NCBI GenBank assembly: GCA_900542765.1
Contig: UQOX01000038.1
Span: forward strand, 1-17,250
Source of the DNA: an uncultured Porphyromonadaceae bacterium
GTDB taxonomy: Bacteria; Bacteroidota; Bacteroidia; Bacteroidales; UBA11471
DNA length: 17,250 bases
Direction: 5' to 3'
Below are positions 7,726-16,400 of the stretch, one piece after another. Each line of letters begins with the position of its first letter. The first letter of the stretch is position 1. The position numbers and the translations under genes were made by a program. The notes beneath the pieces were generated by a model that saw only the letters and a program-made list of their open reading frames with translations, was not told where the DNA came from and made no database searches.

Positions 7726-8865
7726 ATGAAATATTATCTCATTGCCGGTGAAGCCTCGGGCGACCTGCACGCCGCCCATCTCATGCGGGCTATTCTTGCA
7801 AACGACCCGCAGGCCGATTTCCGCTTTTGGGGCGGTGATGCCATGCAGCAGGTCGGCGGCACGTTGGTGCGTCACTACCGCGAGATGGCCTATATGGGAT
7901 TTGTGCAGGTGGCTTTGCACCTCGGTCAGGTGTTGCGCAACATTGCCTTGTGCAAGAACGATTTGGCGGCTTATCTCCCCGATGTGTTGATTTTGGTCGA
8001 CTATCCCGGTTTCAACTTGAAGATAGCCCGGTATGCCAAAGAGACGTTGCATCTGCCGGTACATTATTATATCTCGCCCAAAATATGGGCATGGAAGGAG
8101 CATCGCATCGTAGAGATAAAGCGGTATGTCGACCGCATGTACTCGATATTGCCCTTTGAGGTGGAGTTTTATCGCCGGCATGACTATGAGGTCGATTATG
8201 TGGGGAATCCCACGGTCGATGAGCTGTCGTCGCGTCGCGATGCCGATGAGACTTTTGCTCACTTCACGGCCGAGAATCATCTGCCCGACAAGCCGATTAT
8301 CGCCCTCCTGCCCGGCAGCCGGCTGGCCGAGATTAAAGACAACCTGCGCATCATGATTGCCGCGGCTTCGGCGTTTCCCGATTATCAGATGGTGATTGCC
8401 GGCGCACCCGGTGTCACGCCCTCGTTTTATGACCCCTATCGGAGCGACGGTCGGGTGTCGATTGTTTTCGGGAAGACTTATCGGCTCCTCCAACAGGCTC
8501 GGGCGGCGCTGGTGACTTCGGGAACCGCCACGCTCGAAACGGCTCTGCTGCGCGTGCCCCAAGTGGTCGGCTACTATATGCGCGGCGGGCAGTTTACCTA
8601 TTCGCTGTTCCGTCCCATGATAAAGGTCGATTATGTTTCGCTGGTCAATCTCATTGCCGATGCGCCCGTGGTGCCCGAATTGCTGGTGCACCACTTCTCG
8701 CCCGACGAGGCACGCCGCCATCTGGCGCTTCTGCTCGACGACACTCCCGAGCGTGCCGCCATGTTGCGCGGATACGATGAGATGGCCGCCCGTCTCGGAG
8801 AGCCCGGTGCGCCCGAACGTGCCGCCCGTCTCATCGTGGAGAGTCTGACGGCGCCGAGCCGTTAG
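7726..8865 (+). CDS. lpxB: Lipid-A-disaccharide synthase
   Basis: LpxB (GT19) joins UDP-2,3-diacylglucosamine and 2,3-diacylglucosamine-1-phosphate to give the lipid A disaccharide at the inner face of the cytoplasmic membrane. The 379-residue product has the family N-terminus MKYYLIAGEASGDLHAAHLM. It also shows AYMGFVQV, LVDYPGFNLKIARYA, YYISPKIWAWKEHRI, YVGNPTVDE, LLPGSRLAEIKDN and LVTSGTATLETALL. Length is close to E. coli LpxB (382). The frame is open upstream from a TTG at 7657, but I choose ATG 7726: it matches family N-termini and the promoter 7675-7706 lies inside the longer version. Its usual Bacteroides neighbour surE is not in this window. The stop overlaps the stop of the convergent ABC ATPase gene. 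Confidence 0.97.
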   Translation: MKYYLIAGEASGDLHAAHLMRAILANDPQADFRFWGGDAMQQVGGTLVRHYREMAYMGFVQVALHLGQVLRNIALCKNDLAAYLPDVLILVDYPGFNLKIARYAKETLHLPVHYYISPKIWAWKEHRIVEIKRYVDRMYSILPFEVEFYRRHDYEVDYVGNPTVDELSSRRDADETFAHFTAENHLPDKPIIALLPGSRLAEIKDNLRIMIAAASAFPDYQMVIAGAPGVTPSFYDPYRSDGRVSIVFGKTYRLLQQARAALVTSGTATLETALLRVPQVVGYYMRGGQFTYSLFRPMIKVDYVSLVNLIADAPVVPELLVHHFSPDEARRHLALLLDDTPERAAMLRGYDEMAARLGEPGAPERAARLIVESLTAPSR

Positions 8866-9914
8866 CCCTTCAACTCCTTTACGGCATCGGCGAGGGCGGC
8901 GAATGAGTCGAGCGCGAGTCGCTTCGCGCCGCTCGTGAGAGTGATGCGGTCGTTGGCTTCGATAGAGATATAAGGAATTTTGTCGCTTGTGCGGGCGGCC
9001 TCCTCTCCCGGGGAGGTCGCCTTGTCTTTGTCGATGAGGCAGGAAAATCCGTTCCGGTTCAGCAGGTTGATGCCCCAGTGCAGGAGGGTGGCGTTGCCGG
9101 CCCGCAGCATGACGGGCGAGCAGCTGTGCACGAGCGGGTAATAGCTGCCGTGCTCGGGGTCGAACCGGATTGTGTCGGAAGGGAAGAGGCGGTCGAGTCG
9201 TCCCGAGAGAATCAGGTCTTCGGTAACGCCGCATTCCAGTCCGTATTGCGGGGAGAGCAGCCACAGGCGGTCGGCCAGTACCAGAGCCTGTTCCACGTCG
9301 TGGGTCGAGAGAAGAATCGTTTTCCCGCACTCCTCGGCCAGCCGGTGCAGCAACATCATGGTCTCGATGCGGCTGGGCAGGTCGAGAAAAGCAGTCGGCT
9401 CGTCGAGCAGTATCACATCGCTTTCCTGTGCCAGGGCTTTGGCGATGAAGGCTTTTTGCCGTTCGCCGTCGGAGAGTTGCGAGAGGTAGGCGTCGCGTTT
9501 GTGGGCAATACCTGCCAGCGCCATGACCTCTTCCACGCGTTCGCGGTCGTGCCGGTCGAGCCGCCCGAAGAACCCGGTGTAGGGATAGCGACCTAGGGCG
9601 ACCAGTTCGTGCACGCGCAGTCCGCCGGCCATGTGCTTCTCGGTGAAGACGACCCCGATGCGTTGGGCCCGTTCCCGTTCGGAGAGGGCTGAAAGGTCCT
9701 TGCCGCCGAGCCTGATTTCGCCGCTGAGGCACGGTTGGGTGGCCGACATGGTGCGCAGCAGCGTCGATTTGCCGGCGCCGTTGATGCCGAGCAGGGCGGT
9801 CAGTTCACCCCGGTACAGGGAGAAATCCATGTCGGAGAAAAGAATGGCCCTTTCTTTCCCTTCGCGGTATCCGAGGGTTACCCGGCGGCCTTCGATGACG
9901 GCGGTGGTATTCAT
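8862..9914 (-). CDS. ABC transporter ATP-binding protein (FecE/BtuD class)
   Basis: The 350-residue ATPase powers uptake of an iron complex, heme or cobalamin from the periplasm. It has Walker A GINGAGKST (43-51), signature LSDGERQ (147-153), Walker B VILLDEPTAFLD (167-178) and H-loop STHD (His 205). At the Q-loop, where FecE has LLPQ, the sequence is VVFTEK, so T91 or E92 replaces the usual Gln. The nucleotide domain ends by about 255. About 95 more residues follow (SCSPVMLRAGNATLL... AKRLALDSFAALADAVKEL), an added C-terminal domain absent from E. coli FecE/BtuD. The ATG at 9914 overlaps the permease stop (TGATG); a longer opening to 10202 merely crosses the permease gene in another frame. 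It is last in the ABC operon. Confidence 0.93.
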   Translation of the reverse strand: MNTTAVIEGRRVTLGYREGKERAILFSDMDFSLYRGELTALLGINGAGKSTLLRTMSATQPCLSGEIRLGGKDLSALSERERAQRIGVVFTEKHMAGGLRVHELVALGRYPYTGFFGRLDRHDRERVEEVMALAGIAHKRDAYLSQLSDGERQKAFIAKALAQESDVILLDEPTAFLDLPSRIETMMLLHRLAEECGKTILLSTHDVEQALVLADRLWLLSPQYGLECGVTEDLILSGRLDRLFPSDTIRFDPEHGSYYPLVHSCSPVMLRAGNATLLHWGINLLNRNGFSCLIDKDKATSPGEEAARTSDKIPYISIEANDRITLTSGAKRLALDSFAALADAVKELKG

Positions 9915-10939
9915 CAGTTGAAATATTGAATTTTCCGTTGGTTTACAATGACATAGATAATCACCGGCGCGCCGAAGAGCGGTGTCACGGCGTTGAGCGG
10001 GATAATGCCGAGTTCGCCCGGCAGGACGCAAAGCAGGTTGCACAGCAATGCCACGACGCTGCCCGTGAGCATGGTGGCCGGAACGACCCAACGGTGGTTC
10101 GACGATTGCAGCAGCAGTCGGGCGATGTGCGGGACGGCCAGCCCGATGAAGGCGATGGGCCCGCAATATGCCGTCACGACGGCGGTGAGCCAGCCGGTGC
10201 AAAGGAGCAAGCCGATGCGGGTGAGGCGTACGTTCACGCCGAGGTTGGCGGCATAGCGTTCGCCCAGCAACAAGGCATCGAGCGGCTTGATGAGCAGCAG
10301 GGCGCCGACGAGTCCGATGAGTGTCGCTATGGCGAAGAATGGCATTTGTGCCATCGATATGCCCGAGAAATCGCCCAGCCCCCAGATGGTATAGGAAAAG
10401 ACCCCTTCGGCCGTGGCGAAAAAGTTGAGCAGCGAGATGGCCGATGAGGCGATATATCCGACCATGATGCCGATGATGAGCAGCATGACGTTGCTTTTCA
10501 CCATCGAGGCGAACGTAATGATGACGCCCAGCACCACGATGGCGCCGGTCATGGCGCCGGTGAGTACCGCCAAGGTGCCCGAGAGCATGAAACTGCTGCT
10601 TCCGATGCTCCCGCCAAGCAGGAGCATGACAATGGCCACACCCAGTCCGGCCCCCGAGTTCACGCCCAGTATCGACGGCCCGGCCAACGGGTTGTTGAAG
10701 GCCGTCTGCAACATGAGTCCGGCCGTGGCCAGCGAGGCGCCGGCAAGGAGTGCCGTGATGGCTTGGGGCAATCGCGATTGCAGCACGATGAAATCCCAGC
10801 CCGGTTTCTCCGCGCCTTTGCCCAGGCAGATGTCAATGACGGCGTCGAGGGGAATTTTTACCGACCCCCATGCCAGATTGGCCAGCACGAGCAGGAGCGT
10901 GAGTGCGGTTGCAAGGAGTAGAAAAGTGCGGGGTTTCAT
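9914..10939 (-). CDS. FecCD-family ABC permease
   Basis: This 341-residue integral membrane protein is the homodimeric channel of a type II importer (BtuC/FhuB/FecCD family). It consists mostly of hydrophobic helices, around ten. Family signatures are NPLAGPSILGVNSGAGLGVAI (about residues 80-100) and, near the C-terminus, AYCGPIAFIGLAVPHIARLL, both characteristic of BtuC/FecD. A start at 10966 is possible, but the Met at 10939 makes a four-base ATGA overlap with the upstream binding-protein stop and places a normal N-terminus (MKPRTFLLLATALTLLL) directly before the first helix, so I use it. The tight overlaps on both sides show a co-translated operon. Confidence 0.94.
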   Translation of the reverse strand: MKPRTFLLLATALTLLLVLANLAWGSVKIPLDAVIDICLGKGAEKPGWDFIVLQSRLPQAITALLAGASLATAGLMLQTAFNNPLAGPSILGVNSGAGLGVAIVMLLLGGSIGSSSFMLSGTLAVLTGAMTGAIVVLGVIITFASMVKSNVMLLIIGIMVGYIASSAISLLNFFATAEGVFSYTIWGLGDFSGISMAQMPFFAIATLIGLVGALLLIKPLDALLLGERYAANLGVNVRLTRIGLLLCTGWLTAVVTAYCGPIAFIGLAVPHIARLLLQSSNHRWVVPATMLTGSVVALLCNLLCVLPGELGIIPLNAVTPLFGAPVIIYVIVNQRKIQYFN

Positions 10940-12072
10940 GGTTGCAGGCGATGGTGGTAGCGACATGTTTCACCGGGCAGGAGCTCGGGGTGAAACATGA
11001 GAATGAAATCTCTCAGCAGCAGGTCGGGGTGAAGCGGCACCTCTTCGAAAAAATGGTTGTGGGAGAGGTTGCAGCCGTAGATGTGACCTTCGGAAAAGGC
11101 TTTGAAACGGGTATATGGGGCATATTCCGATGCCAGGGTTTGCCGTGTCATGCTGTCGGGGGCCGAATATTTAAACAACCAAAAGTCGGCTTCTGCGGCT
11201 CGGTCGAAGACCGATTCGAAGGTCAGCGCCAACGACCCGGCATGGTGGTCGTCTTTCCAGAGATAGTCGGCGCCGGCATCGGCAAACAGGCGCGCCATGT
11301 AGCTCTTCCCGCCCGGCACAAACCACGTCGCCCCGATTTTCTTCTCGGCAACCACGGTAGGACGGGTTTGCACGCCCGTGACACATTGCCCGAGATTGAG
11401 GTAGGCTTTTTCGATTTCTTCGAAAAGGGAGTCGGCTTGCGCTTCCCGGTCGACAAACAAGCCGATGAACCGTATCCACTCGGCGCGTCCCAAGGGGGTG
11501 TTCTCCATGTAGTCGGCACATTCGATGAGGGGCACGTTCAGTTTTTCGACACGTCCGTATCCGCAGTTCTCAAAGGGCGAGGTGAAGATGGCCTCGGGTG
11601 CGAGGGCAATGATTTTCTCCACATCGGGAGCAAACGAGTTGCCCACGTCGATGATGCGTCGCTCCGACAGTGCCGCGCGCAGGGTCGTGTTGGCGATGTA
11701 TTCCGATTCGCACACGCCCGCGATGCAGCCGGCCGCACCCAGTTCGTCGAGCATGGTGCCGTGCACGGCCGAGTAGACAATCGTGCGGTCGACCGGCGTG
11801 CGCACCACGGTTCCCGCGGGGAGGTTGGCCGGGAGGTCGGCCTTTTTGTCGACCAGTACATAGCGGTGCAGCAGTCGGGTCGTGTCCCACGGGTTGCGCA
11901 CGTCGGCTATCGTGTAGCCGGCATGGCGGGTTATCTCAAATCCTTCGGCATATTTTATTTCCGTACTTCTGCCGTTGTTGTCGGCCGTCGTTCCGTTTTG
12001 GCAGGAGAGGGTGGCCAACGCGAGTGACAAGAGGCAGCAAAATGCGGTGATGCGGGAACGTGTCATGGACAT
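10936..12072 (-). CDS. ABC transporter substrate-binding lipoprotein (FecB/BtuF class)
   Basis: This is the periplasmic receptor of the importer, 378 residues. The signal peptide ends in LATLSC, placing the lipidated Cys at about residue 24, so the protein is membrane-tethered. The Bacteroidetes form of the fold is evident from VRNPWDTTRLLHRYVLVDK near the N-terminus. It is followed by Peripla_BP_2 features: RIIDVGNSFAPDVEKIIALAPEAIF, LNVPLIECADYMENTPLGRAEW and a C-terminal HPDLLLRDFILMFHPELL. The ligand (ferric siderophore, heme or corrinoid) cannot be deduced; no TonB receptor gene adjoins it within the window. A second Met two codons inside is an alternative start. It is first in its operon, followed by permease and ATPase with overlapping ends. 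Confidence 0.92.
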   Translation of the reverse strand: MSMTRSRITAFCCLLSLALATLSCQNGTTADNNGRSTEIKYAEGFEITRHAGYTIADVRNPWDTTRLLHRYVLVDKKADLPANLPAGTVVRTPVDRTIVYSAVHGTMLDELGAAGCIAGVCESEYIANTTLRAALSERRIIDVGNSFAPDVEKIIALAPEAIFTSPFENCGYGRVEKLNVPLIECADYMENTPLGRAEWIRFIGLFVDREAQADSLFEEIEKAYLNLGQCVTGVQTRPTVVAEKKIGATWFVPGGKSYMARLFADAGADYLWKDDHHAGSLALTFESVFDRAAEADFWLFKYSAPDSMTRQTLASEYAPYTRFKAFSEGHIYGCNLSHNHFFEEVPLHPDLLLRDFILMFHPELLPGETCRYHHRLQP

Positions 12073-12090
12073 GATGGGTTATTCGGGTCT

Positions 12091-12121
12091 CAAAGATACG
12101 GAAAGCGCCGCGTAGTGGCAA
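12091..12121 (-). promoter_or_regulatory. Candidate promoter of the ABC uptake operon
   Basis: On the minus strand a TTG (12121-12119) precedes TATCTTTG (12098-12091) by 20 bp. The -7 box fits TAnnTTTG exactly and the spacing is standard. The ATG at 12072 is 18 bp past the -7 box, giving a short leader. I see no cobalamin box or other riboswitch, and no obvious Fur palindrome. Confidence 0.55.
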
Positions 12122-12194
12122 GGAGAAAACAAAGTTTTAGACTTCCGACAGGGAGCGGGGCATCACTTTGTGGGCAATTCCGTTGCGGATTGAC

Positions 12195-12245
12195 AAAAAA
12201 GACACTCCATCACGCCCCGATGGCCGGGGCGCGATGGAGTGTCTT
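12195..12245 (-). terminator. Terminator of the RND efflux operon
   Basis: Arms of 20 nt at 12199-12218 and 12226-12245 are complementary except for one mismatch, around a 7-nt loop. On the minus strand the stem is followed by a run of six T (12200-12195). It lies 23 bp beyond the TolC-family stop codon. It separates the efflux operon from the ABC operon transcribed in the same direction, whose promoter lies just downstream. Confidence 0.88.
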
Positions 12246-12268
12246 GTCGCCGCTTTTCGGCTCGATGG

Positions 12269-13447
12269 TTAAAGGTTCAGCGCGTTGATTTGGGCAATGA
12301 CCCTGTGCAGGTCGCGTTCGAGGGTGATGCGTTGCAGCTTTACTTCGTAGAGTGCGTTTATCTCGCTCAGGAAATCGGTCTCGTTGAGCACCCCGGTGCG
12401 ATAGGCTTCGTTGATGTATTTCATGGCCGATGCCTGTTGCAGGTCGATGCGGACAAATCGTTCGAGCGTGGTTTTCAGCGTGGAGTATTGCCCGTAAAGC
12501 TCTTTCAGGGTCGATTCCCGGTCGATGCGTTCGCTTTCGAGAAGCGCGTCGGCATATTCGATTTGGGCTTTGGCCCGTTTTATCTCCCGACGGCTTTTCC
12601 ACAGCGGCAGGGAGATGCCCACGATGACACCGTTGAGTTTCTCTTCGCCGCCTATCTCGTGATGGTATCCTACGGCGATGCCGGGCAGGGCACCCGAGCG
12701 GCTTACTTTCAGTCCGGCTTCGGCTCCCCGTTTTTCGGCGTGTAGGGCCAGCAGTTGCGGTGCGCGGGTCTCATACTCTTTTTGCATGACTTCAAACGGC
12801 AATACCTCTTCGGGTATCGAAAACACGGAATCGGTGAATGCAACGGCGTGCCCTCCGTTCAGGTTTTGAAGCCGTTCGAGTGCGCTTTTGAGTTCGACCC
12901 GTTTCAATCCGCATTGGTTTTGCATGTTGGCCCATTCTATGTCGGCCCGGTTTTTTTCGAGGCTCGACACTTCGCCTTTTTCCAGCGCCTTGCTCATGGC
13001 CCGGGCCATGCGATGGGAGTTCTCGGCCCGTTTGTGCAGCAACAAACACTCTTGCCGCAGGGCGATGATGTCGATGCAGAGCAGTTTGGCTTCGAGCAGC
13101 AGTTCCTGCCTGAATGCGTTCAGTTCATGTCCCAGTTGCTCTTCGCGGGCCAAGACCGCTTTGCGCCGGGCAAAATAGGCGGAGGGGAAGTCAAATCCTT
13201 GGGTGACGTTTATTTCCGAGACCGGTTCGCCGCCTCCTTTTTGCCACGAGTGCATATATTCCACTTCGGGACCTTCGGGCATGTTCCCGGCTTTCGCTTC
13301 GAGCCGTTGGGCCTTGTCCAGCTTTTCTTGGGCACGCAGGGCGGCGTTGTTGGCTTCGATGCCGCGCAGTATGTCGTCGATGTCCTGGGCCTGTGCCTGA
13401 CCGAACAGCATAACCGACATGATGCTTGCTATAAATAATCTACGCAT
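12269..13447 (-). CDS. TolC-family outer-membrane efflux protein
   Basis: The 392-residue protein is the outer-membrane channel of the tripartite efflux pump encoded with it. A signal peptide covers about residues 1-20 (hydrophobic, ending AQAQ). The rest shows the long Ala/Glu/Leu/Lys-rich helices of the TolC tunnel (for example 100-175 and 285-385) and short beta-barrel segments (GPEVEYMHSWQ, INVTQGFDFPS, PGIAVGYHHE, GVIVGISLPLW). ISLPLWKSRREIKRAKAQIEYA is a pattern typical of CusC/CzcC-like members. It is somewhat short for the family (usually 410-470). The start overlaps the pump gene's stop by 8 bp, and the ATG at 13447 begins a normal signal peptide. It is last in the operon, just before the terminator. 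Confidence 0.92.
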   Translation of the reverse strand: MRRLFIASIMSVMLFGQAQAQDIDDILRGIEANNAALRAQEKLDKAQRLEAKAGNMPEGPEVEYMHSWQKGGGEPVSEINVTQGFDFPSAYFARRKAVLAREEQLGHELNAFRQELLLEAKLLCIDIIALRQECLLLHKRAENSHRMARAMSKALEKGEVSSLEKNRADIEWANMQNQCGLKRVELKSALERLQNLNGGHAVAFTDSVFSIPEEVLPFEVMQKEYETRAPQLLALHAEKRGAEAGLKVSRSGALPGIAVGYHHEIGGEEKLNGVIVGISLPLWKSRREIKRAKAQIEYADALLESERIDRESTLKELYGQYSTLKTTLERFVRIDLQQASAMKYINEAYRTGVLNETDFLSEINALYEVKLQRITLERDLHRVIAQINALNL

Positions 13448-16400
13448 GGGATTTTTTCTTTGAGTTTAAAAACAGGTAGACGGTAGGTATGACAAATATG
13501 TTGAGCAGGGTCGAACTGATGAGGCCGCCGAGGATAACCTTGGCCATGGGGCTCTGTATCTCGTTGCCGCTGATGTCTTCCCCCAGGGCCAGCGGAATGA
13601 GGGCCAAGGCCGACGACAGCGAGGTCATGAGTATGGGGTTGAGACGGTCGAGCGAACCTTGCACGATGCTTTCTTTCAGGGAGATGCCTTCGTGGCGTAA
13701 TTGCCCATAGTGCGATACCAGCAAGATGCCGTTGCGCACGGCGATGCCCAGCAGCGAGATAAACCCGATGATGGCCGGAATGCTCACGATGCCCGAGGTC
13801 ATGGCGATGGCTGCCACGCCGCCGATGAGGGCGAGCGGCAGGTTTATCATGATCATGCCCGAGAGCGTGAAACTCTTGAACTCTTGGAAGAGAAGCAGGA
13901 AGATGACCAGCAGGGCGATGGCCGAGGCAAAGGAGAGGGTGCGGGCGGCCGATTGCTGGCTCTCAAACTGTCCGCCGTACTCGATGTAATATCCCTGCGG
14001 AAGTTCGACCGCGCTTTCGATGGCCGAGCGTATCTCTTCGACGGCACCGCCCAGGTCTCCGCCCGTGACGTTGGCCGAGACGACGATTTTGCGTTTCACG
14101 TTTTCCCGGTTCACGGCGTTGGGACCCGATGTCGATACGATGTCGGCGATCTGGCTCAACGGCACTTTCCCGCCGTCGCCCGTGTCGACCAGCAGGTCGC
14201 CGGTCTCCTCGATGGTGCGGCTGTGCCCGTCGCCGACCTTGTCCGTGAGGTCGAACGTGGCATTCCCGTCGTAGATTTGCGAGACGATTTCCCCATCGAG
14301 AGCCACACGCACCCATTGTGAGAAATCGGCGAGCGAGATGCCGTAGCGGGCCAGCATCTCCCGGCGTGGAATGATTTGCAGCTGGGCGCGTTCGACCTGC
14401 TGCTCGACCATCACGTCGGCGATACCTTCGACCGATGAGATGGCCCGTTTGATTTCCTGCCCGAGGGCGTACATCTTGTTCAGGTCTTCGCCAAACAGCT
14501 TGATGGCGATGTTGGCCTGTGTGCCCGAGAGCATGGCGTCGATGCGGTGGGAGATGGGTTGCCCGATTTCGAGGTCGATGCCTTTTATGGCGCCGAGGCG
14601 GGCACGCACATCGGCCAGGAACTCTTCGCGGCTCCGCTTGTCGAGGACAAAAGGCGCTTCTATCTCCGAGGTGTTCACGCCGAGAGCGTGTTCGTCGAGT
14701 TCGGCGCGACCGGTTTTGCGGGCTACGGTCTGTATCTCGGGTATTTCGAGCAGTATCTCTTCGGCCATGCGCCCTATCTTGTCCGACTCTTCGAGCGAGA
14801 TGCCGGGCAGGGTGCTTACGTTGACGGTGAGGGAGCCTTCGTTGAAAGGCGGCAGGAAGCTGCTGCCCAGGGTGGTGTATAGCATGACGGCTCCGACAAA
14901 GAGGAGCACGGCGCCCCCGATGACCAGACGGCCGTGGTGCAGTGCACCTTGCAGGGCGCGGCGGTAGATTCTTTTGAGGAAACGCGACAGCGGTGCCTCG
15001 TTCTGGTGGCTGCGCAAGGTCTTTTCCGAGGTGAGCATGTAGCTGCACATGACGGGCGTGAGGGTCACGGCAACCACCATCGAGGCGAAGAGCGAGACGA
15101 TAAACGAGATGCCGAGCGGCCGCAGCATGCGACCCTCCATGCCGCTGAGGAAGAAGAGCGGGACAAATGCCACGATGGTGATGATGGTGGCGTGCACGAT
15201 CGAGGTGCGTATTTCACGCGAGGCGTCGTAGACCACTTGCAGGACGGGACGCCGCTCTGCTTTCGGCCGGGCATGGTTTTCCCGCAGACGCTTGTAGACA
15301 TTCTCCACGTCGATGATGGCGTCGTCGACCAGCGAACCTATGGCGATGGCCATACCGCCGAGGCTCATCGTGTTGATGGTGAATCCCAGTCCTTTCAGCG
15401 TGAGAATGGCGGTGAGCAGCGAAAGCGGCAGGGCGACGAGCGAGATGAGGGTGACGCGCCCGTTCATGAGGAAGAAGAAGAGTACGATGACGACAAACAG
15501 GGCGCCCTCCCACAGCGAGTGGGCGATGTTGTCGATAGAACTTTCGATAAAGCGCGACTGCCTGAAAATGTCGGTCGATATATGCACCTCGGGCAGCGTC
15601 TTTTGCAGCTCGGCGAGGGTCCTGTCGAGTTGCTCGGTGAGTTCCAGCGTGTTGGTGGCCGGCTGTTTGGTGACGGTGATGAGTACCGCCGGGCAACCCC
15701 GTTCCGACGCTACGCCGAGTTTGGGCGACTTGTTGCCGATGACCACGTCGGCGACATCGCTCAGCACGATGGGTTCGCCGCTCTCCGCAAATTTGATAAA
15801 CCCTTTGGCTATTTCGTCGGCATCGCGGTCGGCTACCATGCCGCGCACGACATATTCGTTGCCATATTCGTAGATGACTCCGCCCGAGGCGTTGAGGTTC
15901 ATGTCGCCGGTGGCGGCCAGAATCTCGGCCAGCGACACGCCGTAGCGGCGCATACGTTCGGTCGACAGTTGTATCTGGTACTCTTTGAGGTCGCCGCCGA
16001 TGACCGAGACTTGTGCCACGCCGCCCGTCGAGAGGAGGCGCGGACGAATGGTCCAGTCGGCAATCGTGCGCAGTTCCTGCATCGACAAGGAGTCGGAGGT
16101 AAGTCCCACGATGAGTATTTCGCCGAGTATCGACGACTGGGGCCCGAGGGTGGGCTGTCCGGCCGTCGTGGGTAGTTGTTCGCCGATGGAAGCGAGTTTT
16201 TCCGAGACGATTTGTCGGGCGAGGTAGATGTCGGTGTCCCAGTCGAATTCAATCCACACGACCGAGAACCCGTTGGTCGACGACGAACGCACCCGGCGCA
16301 CGTCGGTGGCTCCGTTCAGCGCCGTTTCGATGACAAACGTTACCGTGCGTTCCACCTCTTCGGTGGCCATGCCGGGCGCTTCGGTCATGACGACCACGGT

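Noticed and set aside
7672..9732. 686-codon minus-strand frame across lpxB and the ABC ATPase
   Set aside because: It overlaps two well-supported genes out of frame, and its Arg/His/Pro-rich composition is typical of a shadow frame.
9915..10202. N-terminal extension of the ABC ATPase frame up to 10202
   Set aside because: It lies wholly within the permease gene in another frame; the ATG at 9914 gives the family N-terminus and a TGATG overlap with the permease stop.
12073..12194. Possible cobalamin riboswitch upstream of the ABC operon
   Set aside because: I looked on the minus strand for the B12 box and its conserved helices; only a short GCCACT-like string occurs, so there is no support.
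14934..16175. Long plus-strand frames opposite the RND pump, such as this 413-codon one
   Set aside because: They are shadows of the 1031-residue pump gene, with low-complexity Glu/Asp/Arg/Gly-rich translations.
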